Under the pieces are notes generated by a model that made no database searches, was not told the DNA's origin, and saw only the letters and a list, made by a program, of their open reading frames with translations. Below are positions 7,077 to 14,209 of a stretch of 25,238 nucleotides of DNA, in pieces. Made by a program: the position numbers and the translations under genes. The first letter of the stretch is position 1; each line of letters starts with the position of its first letter. The stretch is from Lentisphaeria bacterium (GTDB lineage: Bacteria > Verrucomicrobiota > Lentisphaeria > Oligosphaerales > Oligosphaeraceae), in the NCBI GenBank assembly GCA_016303095.1, contig JAEDMH010000014.1, positions 1 through 25,238 on the forward strand. Reading direction: 5' to 3'.

Positions 7077-8216
7077 ATGTCCGTCTTTGAAGTCCTACGC
7101 ACTTCCCCAGGTAGCTTCGCCCGGAGAGGACGCCTCCATACCGCCCACGGCGTGGTGGAGACCCCTGTCTTCATGCCCGTGGGCACCCAGGGCACGGTCA
7201 AGGCCATGTCCAACCGGGAGCTCCAGGAGGATCTGGGGGCCCAAATCATCCTGGGGAACACCTACCATCTGAACCTGCGTCCTGGCATGGAGTTGATGGC
7301 CAAAGCGGGGGGCCTCCACTCCTTCATGAACTGGGACCGGGCCATTCTCACCGATTCCGGGGGATTCCAGGTCTTCTCCTTGTCCAAATTGCGGAAACTC
7401 ACCCCGGACGGGGTGCGGTTTCAGTCCCATCTGGACGGGCGCACCCTGTTCATGGGGCCCAAGGAATCCATGGCCATTCAGAGGACACTGGGCTCCGATG
7501 TGGCCATGTGCTTCGATGAATGCACCCCTTGGCCCGCCACCCACCAGGAGGCGGAAAAGTCCCTGGAGCTGACCCTGCGATGGGCGGCCCAATGCCGGGA
7601 ACAGCCCCGGGCGGAGGGACAGCTGGTCTTTGGCATCGCCCAAGGAAGCACCTACCAGGATCTTCGGGAGCGGGCCATCCGGGAATTGGAGAAGCTGGAC
7701 TTTGACGGCATTGCCGTAGGAGGGGTCTCCGTGGGAGAGACCGAATCTCTGATGGTGGATGTGCTCCGCTACTGCGCGCCGGTCCTTCCCGTGGCCAAGC
7801 CCCACTACCTCATGGGCGTGGGCACCCCCCGGCAAATCATCCTGGGCATCCTCAACGGCATCGACATGTTCGACTGCGTCCTGCCCACCCGCATGGGCCG
7901 CAACGGCAGCGCCTACACCCCCACAGGCACCATCCCCGTCAAGGCCGCCCGCTACCAGGAGGACTTCACGCCCATCCAGGAAGGATGCACCTGCTACACC
8001 TGCCGCCACCATACCAAGGCCTATGTGCGCCATCTCCTCCATGTGGGGGAGATTCTGGGCGCCCGCCTCATGACCATCCATAACCTCCACTTCTTCCTAG
8101 AGTTGGCCCGTCAAGCCCGGCGCCATTTGGAAGAGGGGACCTTTCCGGACTTTGCCCGGCAGATTCTAGACGCCTATCCTGAAGCCATTCCCCACACCCA
8201 CGACATCCCCCGATGA
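7077..8216 (+). CDS. tgt: tRNA-guanine transglycosylase (queuine synthesis)
   Basis: A 379-residue enzyme exchanging guanine-34 for preQ1 in tRNAs for Asn, Asp, His and Tyr. Visible motifs are TPVFMPVGTQGTVK, LGNTYHLNLRPG, TDSGGFQVFSL with the active-site D93, FDECTPWP, YLMGVGTP, nucleophile D266 in DCVLPTR, and zinc ligands C304-x-C306-x2-C309 with a downstream His in IHNLHFF. The length fits the bacterial family. The usual G-I-V-Q-G-G reads GIAQGS, a small substitution at the base-binding pocket. Spacing to ftsY is 3 nt, and its stop overlaps the start of the next gene by 4 bp (ATGA). A GGAGG near 7064 inside ftsY may serve as a ribosome binding site. Confidence 0.97.
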   Translation: MSVFEVLRTSPGSFARRGRLHTAHGVVETPVFMPVGTQGTVKAMSNRELQEDLGAQIILGNTYHLNLRPGMELMAKAGGLHSFMNWDRAILTDSGGFQVFSLSKLRKLTPDGVRFQSHLDGRTLFMGPKESMAIQRTLGSDVAMCFDECTPWPATHQEAEKSLELTLRWAAQCREQPRAEGQLVFGIAQGSTYQDLRERAIRELEKLDFDGIAVGGVSVGETESLMVDVLRYCAPVLPVAKPHYLMGVGTPRQIILGILNGIDMFDCVLPTRMGRNGSAYTPTGTIPVKAARYQEDFTPIQEGCTCYTCRHHTKAYVRHLLHVGEILGARLMTIHNLHFFLELARQARRHLEEGTFPDFARQILDAYPEAIPHTHDIPR

Positions 8217-9841
8217 AACTCAAAGGCTCCTCCATCGTCGCCCTCCTTCTCCTGATTTTGGCCACCGCTGGATTCCATGCCGATCTCCTGGAGTTCCTGC
8301 GGCGACGCTTCACCCAGACCCCGCCGGAAATCGCCCTGGTCTTCCCCACCCAGGGATGGCTCCCCCTGGAGGAGTCCCTGCTTCGCTTCAACATCAGCCA
8401 GATGAAGACGCCCCGGGGAGAGGCCCCCTTTGAAGACTATTGCCTCCAAGTCTCCCTCACTGACGCCAAGGGCAACTTCCACCAGGAGACCCTGGAGTGG
8501 GAAAACCATACCGCCACCTGGGCTCTACCTGAGCTCCCTCCGGGAAAATTCACCCTCACCGCCATGCTTCTGGAAAAGGGAAGGGAGGATCAGGGCCCCC
8601 TCCAAACCCTCCAACGCCAGATGACTGCCCTCCCTCCCCATCCCCCCGCCCCGGGAGAAACCCGCCTGGACGCCTTGGGACGCACGCTGGTGGACGGCAC
8701 CCCCTTCCTCCCCATCGGACTCTTCATCTCCAATTTCCACGAGGAAAACGACTGGGAACTCTTCCTGGATTCCGATTTCAACTGCTTCATGCCCTACGAC
8801 TCCCCGGGATTGCGCCTTCCCGGAGACGCCGCCCGGGGACTCCCTCCCCTGGAATCCGCCAAGGCGGTGCTGGACGCCCTCCAACCCTACGGCAAGAAGC
8901 TGATCTTCTCCCTGAAGGGGCTCCATGACATTCCCTTCACCCGGGAGGAGGGAAAGAATTTCCAGAGAGCTTACGGCGGGGCGGACTTCGCCGAGACCAC
9001 CCAGCGCATTGTCGACGCCCTGGGGGGGCATCCCGCCATGCTGGCCTGGTACATCAACGACGAGGTGCCCCTCCAGGATGTGAAAGCGGTGGAGGAGCGG
9101 CGTCTTCAGGTCAACCAACGGGATCCCCGGCATCCCACCTGGGGAGTGCTCTGCGACTACGCCGAGGCCCCCTTCTTCGCCATCGCCCAGGATGTGATGG
9201 GGGTGGATCCCTATCCCATCCTTCGCAAGTCCCCCTCTGACCAGAAGCGGTGCGTGGAGGCCATGGATGCGGTGGAGCGTTCTGGGCAGCCCTGCTGGTC
9301 CGTCCCCCAAATCTTCTCCTATGGCATCTACAAGGCGCGCAAGGATCCGGAGGTCTACCATCGCTTCCTGGTGCCCACCCTGGAACAGGAGCGGGGACTG
9401 GTGCTCTATCAGGCCATTCGGGGCGCCAAGGGCTTCATTCTCTATAGCTTCAAGGATCTGAAGCGCCCTTATCAGGAGGAGTATCTCAAGCCCTTTGGCG
9501 GGACCCGGGAGGAGTTCCTGAAACGCTGGGAGGAGACCAAAACCTTGGCCACCCTCCTAAAGGAACTGGCTCCCTGGATCCTCTCCGAGACCCCTCGGCA
9601 GATCCTTCCCCTGGAAACGGAAGAGGGAGAGGCCGCCGCCGCCCTCTTCCAGAATGCTCAGGGCACCCCCATGGTTCTCCTGGCCAATATCGGCCCCGAA
9701 GATCCCCAGGGCACCCTGACCCTTCCCCCGGAACTTCCCCCCATGAAAGCCCGATATGGACACGCCGTGGAAATCTCCCCCGGCACCTGGCAATTCTCCG
9801 GCGAAGATATCTGGGGAGAACTCCTCCTGCCGCAAGAGTAA
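8213..9841 (+). CDS. Membrane-anchored glycoside-hydrolase-like TIM-barrel protein
   Basis: A 542-residue protein. Residues 5-21 form a hydrophobic signal or anchor segment (SIVALLLLILATAGF) without a lipobox. Residues about 40-140 look like a beta-sandwich. From about 155 (LVDGTPFLPIGLFISN) a barrel like those of GH2/GH42-type beta-glycosidases begins. AWYINDEV places E284 where an acid/base glutamate is expected, and GAKGFILYSFKDL resembles the late-barrel strand. A small C-terminal beta domain follows about 470. Family and substrate are not determined, and a second catalytic glutamate is not obvious. The start overlaps the tgt stop by 4 bp, implying translational coupling. It ends the operon and faces the convergent DUF5107 gene 18 bp away. 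Confidence 0.75.
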   Translation: MKLKGSSIVALLLLILATAGFHADLLEFLRRRFTQTPPEIALVFPTQGWLPLEESLLRFNISQMKTPRGEAPFEDYCLQVSLTDAKGNFHQETLEWENHTATWALPELPPGKFTLTAMLLEKGREDQGPLQTLQRQMTALPPHPPAPGETRLDALGRTLVDGTPFLPIGLFISNFHEENDWELFLDSDFNCFMPYDSPGLRLPGDAARGLPPLESAKAVLDALQPYGKKLIFSLKGLHDIPFTREEGKNFQRAYGGADFAETTQRIVDALGGHPAMLAWYINDEVPLQDVKAVEERRLQVNQRDPRHPTWGVLCDYAEAPFFAIAQDVMGVDPYPILRKSPSDQKRCVEAMDAVERSGQPCWSVPQIFSYGIYKARKDPEVYHRFLVPTLEQERGLVLYQAIRGAKGFILYSFKDLKRPYQEEYLKPFGGTREEFLKRWEETKTLATLLKELAPWILSETPRQILPLETEEGEAAAALFQNAQGTPMVLLANIGPEDPQGTLTLPPELPPMKARYGHAVEISPGTWQFSGEDIWGELLLPQE

Positions 9842-9859
9842 CCCCAAAACGCCAGAAAC

Positions 9860-11902
9860 CTAGGATTTTGTGGTATCCTGGGTGGTATCCTGGGAGGGGC
9901 GGAAATCGTATTGGGGAGGCAGGGGGACGGCGAGAGGATCGAAGGGGAGTCCCTTTTCCTCCGCCTCCCTTTGGCGGATGAGCAGGTAGATTTCGGAGAA
10001 GGTGGTTTCTCCCTCCCGGATGTCGGGGAGTTCCCGGACCGCTTTTTCCTGGATGATTTCCTCCGCCTTTCTCCAAGCTCCATCTCCGGCCATGGCGTAG
10101 GCGTAGAGGAAGCGCACCATAGGATAGGCGCGCACGGATTCTGGCAAGAGAGTCTCATAGAGGGAGAGGATGGATTTCCAGGCCTCCATCTCCCGGAAGA
10201 TGCGGAATCCCTCCTTCACCAGAGAGATATTCTCCGGGTGGAGCCGGAGGGCGGCCTCGGTGGAGGTCATGCACTCCTCCCGGCGTCCCAGCAGGCGGAG
10301 GGCACAGGCCAGCCCGTAGTGTCCCAGAGTGCTTTCCCGGCAGGCGAGGGAAGCGCGGAACTCCTTCTCCGCCAAGGAAAAGTCCCCTTGATGAATAGCC
10401 TGAATCCCCCGATGGGCCAACAGGAACCAATTCCGAGCGCCGGACGGGGTCTGCTCCTCCTTCTCCAGCATGCGGCAGAACTCTGGCTGAACCATGTAGC
10501 TGGGAGCCAGCCAATCCTCCTCCGGGCAGGGGAAGCCGCGGCCTTCCAGGAGAGAGCGCCAAGGCGCCTGTTCCTCCCCGGTCTCCCCAAAATCCAGCTG
10601 GGGTTCCAGGAGGGATTCCCCGGCAAGCTGGCGGCGGAGATTTTCCAGGGCGCCCCAGCCGGGGCCGGCGAAGAGACGCTTCCCCTTGCGGAGGGCAACG
10701 GAGAGGCGGGTGCGTTCCAAAAGCTCCTCCAGCGCCTCTTGCGGCAGGGCTTGATCCAGGGCTTCCCGGGCCTCCCGCCGTGCCTCCTGCCATTCTCCAA
10801 AGACGCATTCAGGACGAACTGTCAGGCCGCCATAGGCCTCCAGCCACTCCCAGACGGCATGGGCGGGCATGGGCATGCACTCGGCCTGGGTCTTGCACAC
10901 CCCGGCCTGAATCTCCACATAGCTTCGCTGATCCGTGCCTAGGAGATGCTGCTGCCAATGGCGCCCCCCGTTGCTCATGCCCCAGGCAAAGAGCTTCCGT
11001 CCCTGGAGGCGTCGGGTGGAGGCCAGCACCACCCCTTCCCCGTCTTCGTAGGCTACCAGCTCGTAGGGGCGTTCCCGGGACTCCAGATTGAAGAAATTAT
11101 CCCGGGCGGTGGCGTGGTTCACGGGAATGGTGGCGTCGAACCCCTCCCGGCAGATGGGGAGCGGGTTCTTCGTGAGAGAATCCTTGCCGTCCGCCAGAGA
11201 GTAGTTCACGTAGGTGGTATCCGCCGGCACCACAATGCGCTGCCGGGGCATTTCCTTCACGGCGATGTTGGCCCAGTAGTAGAAGAACGTATCCTCGTCT
11301 CGGGGATTCACCACCCGGACCCGATGGAAGAGGAAGCGGGAATTCTCGGGGAGGAAGAAGTCCCGCTGATAGGTGATGCCCCGGATGCGGTGATATTCGT
11401 AGAAGCGAAGGACGGGGGTGCCGTCCTCGTCCTGGAGCACATCGGTGAAGAGAGGCTGGAGGGTGGAGGCGTCATGGCCCCGGACGCCGAAATTGAATTC
11501 GCCCCCGCCGGCGGCCCAGGCATCGCAGATTCCCAGGCAGCTAGGGCGGAAGAAGGGATTCTCGTAGAAGAGATCCTGGCGACGGTCCTTGTCGTAGAAC
11601 TTCCAGAGGCGGCCGCCGCAGGTGGGCAGGAAGACCGCCTTCAGATGGGAATTCTCCAAGGTGACCGCGGGAAAGTCGGAGGGGGTGTCGCTCCAATGGT
11701 AGACATCCACCATGGTGTAGGGAAGCACATCCCGCACCATCCCCTTCCCCACCCAAAGCCCGTCCTCGGGAGGCACCTGGGAAATCACCTGATAGGGAGG
11801 AAAAAGACGCAAAGGAGGCAAGGGAGAACGGGGCAACTCCCCATTGCCCACCAGGGAATACACGCCCGTTTCCAGGGAAGTCCCGCCTTGAACCATGCGC
11901 AT
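9860..11902 (-). CDS. DUF5107 domain protein with C-terminal TPR-like repeats
   Basis: A 680-residue protein without a signal peptide. Residues about 50-330 match the DUF5107 pattern. This is a mutarotase-like beta domain, with LENSHLKAVFLPTCGGRLWKF, DLFYENPFF, GICDAWAAGGGEFNFG and NNFF-type motifs further on. Residues about 470-640 are helical, with TPR-like features (GDFSLAEKEFRASLAC, LGHYGLACALRLLGR). The family commonly occurs in carbohydrate-degradation loci, but a reaction is not established from the sequence. A Shine-Dalgarno (AGGAG) and a TATAAT box lie directly upstream, so it can be transcribed apart from the minus-strand genes behind it. A second ATG two codons in (11896) is possible. 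The last residues contain an in-frame QDTT-QDTT duplication. Confidence 0.85.
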   Translation of the reverse strand: MRMVQGGTSLETGVYSLVGNGELPRSPLPPLRLFPPYQVISQVPPEDGLWVGKGMVRDVLPYTMVDVYHWSDTPSDFPAVTLENSHLKAVFLPTCGGRLWKFYDKDRRQDLFYENPFFRPSCLGICDAWAAGGGEFNFGVRGHDASTLQPLFTDVLQDEDGTPVLRFYEYHRIRGITYQRDFFLPENSRFLFHRVRVVNPRDEDTFFYYWANIAVKEMPRQRIVVPADTTYVNYSLADGKDSLTKNPLPICREGFDATIPVNHATARDNFFNLESRERPYELVAYEDGEGVVLASTRRLQGRKLFAWGMSNGGRHWQQHLLGTDQRSYVEIQAGVCKTQAECMPMPAHAVWEWLEAYGGLTVRPECVFGEWQEARREAREALDQALPQEALEELLERTRLSVALRKGKRLFAGPGWGALENLRRQLAGESLLEPQLDFGETGEEQAPWRSLLEGRGFPCPEEDWLAPSYMVQPEFCRMLEKEEQTPSGARNWFLLAHRGIQAIHQGDFSLAEKEFRASLACRESTLGHYGLACALRLLGRREECMTSTEAALRLHPENISLVKEGFRIFREMEAWKSILSLYETLLPESVRAYPMVRFLYAYAMAGDGAWRKAEEIIQEKAVRELPDIREGETTFSEIYLLIRQREAEEKGLPFDPLAVPLPPQYDFRPSQDTTQDTTKS
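9871..9894. repeat. 12-bp tandem duplication at the 3' end of the DUF5107 gene
   Basis: TGGTATCCTGGG is present twice in direct tandem. On the minus strand it duplicates codons for Gln-Asp-Thr-Thr, so the frame is kept. The duplication sits just before the stop codon and 30 bp from the end of the convergent gene. Confidence 0.95.
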
Positions 11903-11910
11903 GACGCTTT

Positions 11911-11937
11911 CTCCTGAAATATAAGTTGTTGATTATA
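11911..11937 (-). promoter_or_regulatory. Promoter -10 box and Shine-Dalgarno of the DUF5107 gene
   Basis: Read on the minus strand, TATAAT lies at 11932-11937 within an AT-rich 52-bp gap. A weak -35 (CTGATT, 3 of 6 matches) lies about 16 bp upstream, next to the UPF0210 stop codon. A further TATAAC lies upstream of the TATAAT. AGGAG at 11911-11915 is spaced 8 nt from the start at 11902. The -35 is poor, so promoter strength is uncertain. Confidence 0.6.
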
Positions 11938-11954
11938 AAGATGTTATAAAGAAA

Positions 11955-13334
11955 TCAGTTATTCAGGCTGTGAATCGGGGCGGGAATCCGTCCTCCGAAG
12001 CGGATAAAGCGTGCGGAGGCGCCGGGATTGCGCACGGGCATGACGGGTCCGCCGCCGAAGAGACCTCCGAACTCCACCCGGTCTCCCGCCTTCTTTCCAG
12101 GGGCGGGAATGACCCGGACGGCGGTGGTTTTCTTGTTGATGAGTCCGATGGCCATTTCATCGGCGATGATGGCGGAGAGCGTTTCGGCGGGCGTATCCCC
12201 GGGCACGGCGATCATGTCCAATCCCACGGAGCAGACGCAGGTCATGGCCTCCAGTTTTTCCAGGGAGAGGCTACCCTGGGCGGCGGCCTCCGCCAGAGCG
12301 GCGTCCTCCAGCACGGGGATGAAGGCGCCGGAGAGTCCGCCCACGGACTGGGAGGCGAAAGCACCGCCCTTTTTGACTGCGTCGTTGAGGAGGGCGATGC
12401 AGGCGGTGGAGCCGGGGGCGCCGATGGCGTCCAATCCCAGGATTTGGAGGATTTCCCCGATGGAGTCTCCCACCTTTGGGGTGGGGGCCAGGGAGAGATC
12501 CACGATGCCGAAGGGGATGTTCAGGCATCCGGCCACTTCCCGTCCGATGAGTTCTCCGCATCGAGTCACCCGGCAGCTGGTCTCCTTGATTTCCTCGGCC
12601 AGATCATCCAGCCCCAGATTCTCCGCTCCATCCCTTTGGATGCGCCGCTGGAGAGCGCTGCAGACCACGCCAGGGCCCGAGACGCCCACGTTGATGACCG
12701 CCTCGGGTTCTCCATGGCCGTGATAGGCGCCGGCCATGAAGGGGACATCCTCAGGCTGATTGGCGAAGACCACCAGCTTGGCGCAGGCGAAGCCATCCCG
12801 ATCTTTGGTGGCCTCGGCGGCCTCCCGGAGGATTTCCCCCACCCGTCCCACCACCTTCATGTTGATGCCGGCACGGCTGTTGGCCACGTTCAGGGAGGCG
12901 CAGACCCGCTGGGTCTCCACCAGCATTTCAGGAAGGGATTCGATGAGTTCCCAGTCGGCGGCGCTGGCCCCCTTCTGGACTTGGGCGGAATAGCCGCCCA
13001 CAATGTCGATGCCCGTGGAGGCGGCGGCGGTGTCCAGGGCCTTGGCCAGCTTCACCATGCCCTTGCGGTCATGGCCGGCGGCCACATCGGCGGCGGGAGA
13101 GACCGCCAAACGCTTGTTCACCACGCTGATTCCATATTTTCCCCCCACCCGGTCGCAGGTCTCCACCAGATTTCCGGCATAGCGCTCCACCTTGGCCAGC
13201 ACCTTGCGGCACATCACCTCGGCGTCAGTGTCCCGGCAGTCCATGAGATTCAGTCCCAGGGTGACGGTGCGCACATCCAGATTTTCCTTCTGGATCATTT
13301 CCACGGTGTTGATGATTTGCTCGGTGCGTAGCAT
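11955..13334 (-). CDS. UPF0210/DUF711 family protein (PFL-like)
   Basis: A 459-residue cytoplasmic protein. Features typical of the family are an N-terminal MLRTEQIINTVEMI helix, VRTVTLGLNLMDCRD, the central INVGVSGPGVV loop, GVVDLSLAP-like FGIVDLSLAPTP, MTCVCSVGLDMIAVPGDT, and DEMAIGLINKKTTAVR near the end. The family has structures but no firmly assigned reaction. It is often encoded next to an ACT-domain protein (UPF0237), which is missing here. ATG 13334 was chosen because it starts the conserved N-terminus; the frame stays open to 13727 but overlaps the HAD gene. There is no Shine-Dalgarno: the leader is a C/T-rich tandem repeat. Spacing to the upstream HAD gene is 56 bp. Confidence 0.92.
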   Translation of the reverse strand: MLRTEQIINTVEMIQKENLDVRTVTLGLNLMDCRDTDAEVMCRKVLAKVERYAGNLVETCDRVGGKYGISVVNKRLAVSPAADVAAGHDRKGMVKLAKALDTAAASTGIDIVGGYSAQVQKGASAADWELIESLPEMLVETQRVCASLNVANSRAGINMKVVGRVGEILREAAEATKDRDGFACAKLVVFANQPEDVPFMAGAYHGHGEPEAVINVGVSGPGVVCSALQRRIQRDGAENLGLDDLAEEIKETSCRVTRCGELIGREVAGCLNIPFGIVDLSLAPTPKVGDSIGEILQILGLDAIGAPGSTACIALLNDAVKKGGAFASQSVGGLSGAFIPVLEDAALAEAAAQGSLSLEKLEAMTCVCSVGLDMIAVPGDTPAETLSAIIADEMAIGLINKKTTAVRVIPAPGKKAGDRVEFGGLFGGGPVMPVRNPGASARFIRFGGRIPAPIHSLNN

Positions 13335-13356
13335 AGGCGTAGGGGGGGATGCGGGG

Positions 13357-13380
13357 AGAGAGAGGGGGAGAGAGAGGGGG
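13357..13380 (-). repeat. Pyrimidine-rich 12-bp tandem repeat in the UPF0210 leader
   Basis: AGAGAGAGGGGG occurs twice in tandem on the plus strand. In the mRNA this reads CCCCCTCTCTCT x2, ending 22 nt upstream of the UPF0210 start codon where a Shine-Dalgarno would be expected nearby. Its role, if any, is unknown. Confidence 0.9.
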
Positions 13381-13390
13381 AGGAGAGGAA

Positions 13391-14182
13391 TTACCAGCCC
13401 AGGTTCCGGGGCCAGAATTCGTCCAGCATTTGATGGATGCGGGGCACCACCACAGTGGGGGTGAAGCCCGCCAGAGGAGGCATGGGTTCTCCATTGCGAA
13501 CCAGCATGGAGCGCATGCCATTGTTGCAGGCAAAGGCCAAGTCGGTGCCCACCCGGTCCCCCACCATCACCATCTCCCCTGGCTCCACCAGGAAGCGCTC
13601 CTGGAGGACCTGGCAGAGCCAGCGATGGGGCTTGCCGGCAATGGCTTGCACCACCACCCCCGGACGGGCCGCCCGGAAAAACTCCAGGAGCATGCCCACG
13701 TCGGGGAGATGAGGAGGGCAGACGCAATCCGGATGGGTGGCGAAGAGGGAAACCCCCTTGAGGACAAGGCGGGTGGCGGCATGAAGCTTGGCATAGTCCA
13801 CCTCCTTGTCAAAGGCCACCAGCAATGCCTGGGGATCCTCCTCCTCGTGGGGAAAGCCCTCGGAGGCCATCCAGCTCCGGAAGCGCTTGGTGCCCATGAT
13901 GTAGAGACGACGTCCCAGAAGGCCATGGGCCTTCAGCATGAGAAGGGCGCCGTCTCCGCTGGTGACCACATTCCGGGGCTCCACCGGAAATCCGATGCGC
14001 CGGAGTTTCTCGCAGTAGTCGCAGGGGGGGATGGAGCTGTTGTTGGTGACGAAACAATACTCCATGTCGCTCTCTTTCAACCGCTGGAGCAACTCCAGAG
14101 CGCCGGGATAGGGGACCCCGTCCAGATAGAGGGTTCCGTCCAGGTCGAAGAGAATCAGCTTGGCCTTTCCGTAGGCAGTCAT
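13391..14182 (-). CDS. HAD-IIA (NagD-like) phosphatase
   Basis: A 263-residue cytoplasmic HAD-superfamily hydrolase, normal length for the IIA (NagD/PGP-like) group. Motif I is FDLDGT with nucleophile D13 and D15. Motif II is VTNNSS. A cap domain follows (about residues 80-180). Motif III lysine is in GKPH, and motif IV is MVGDRVGTDL. Such enzymes dephosphorylate small phosphorylated metabolites (nucleotides, phosphoglycolate, sugar phosphates). It lies 27 bp after glgP and 56 bp before the UPF0210 gene on the same strand, so a sugar-phosphate substrate is plausible but not shown. The start follows a run of C residues (CCCCCCC-ATG) with no Shine-Dalgarno. Confidence 0.93.
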   Translation of the reverse strand: MTAYGKAKLILFDLDGTLYLDGVPYPGALELLQRLKESDMEYCFVTNNSSIPPCDYCEKLRRIGFPVEPRNVVTSGDGALLMLKAHGLLGRRLYIMGTKRFRSWMASEGFPHEEEDPQALLVAFDKEVDYAKLHAATRLVLKGVSLFATHPDCVCPPHLPDVGMLLEFFRAARPGVVVQAIAGKPHRWLCQVLQERFLVEPGEMVMVGDRVGTDLAFACNNGMRSMLVRNGEPMPPLAGFTPTVVVPRIHQMLDEFWPRNLGW

Positions 14183-14209
14183 GGGGGGGAGGGGCCTAGA
14201 GGGGGAAAG

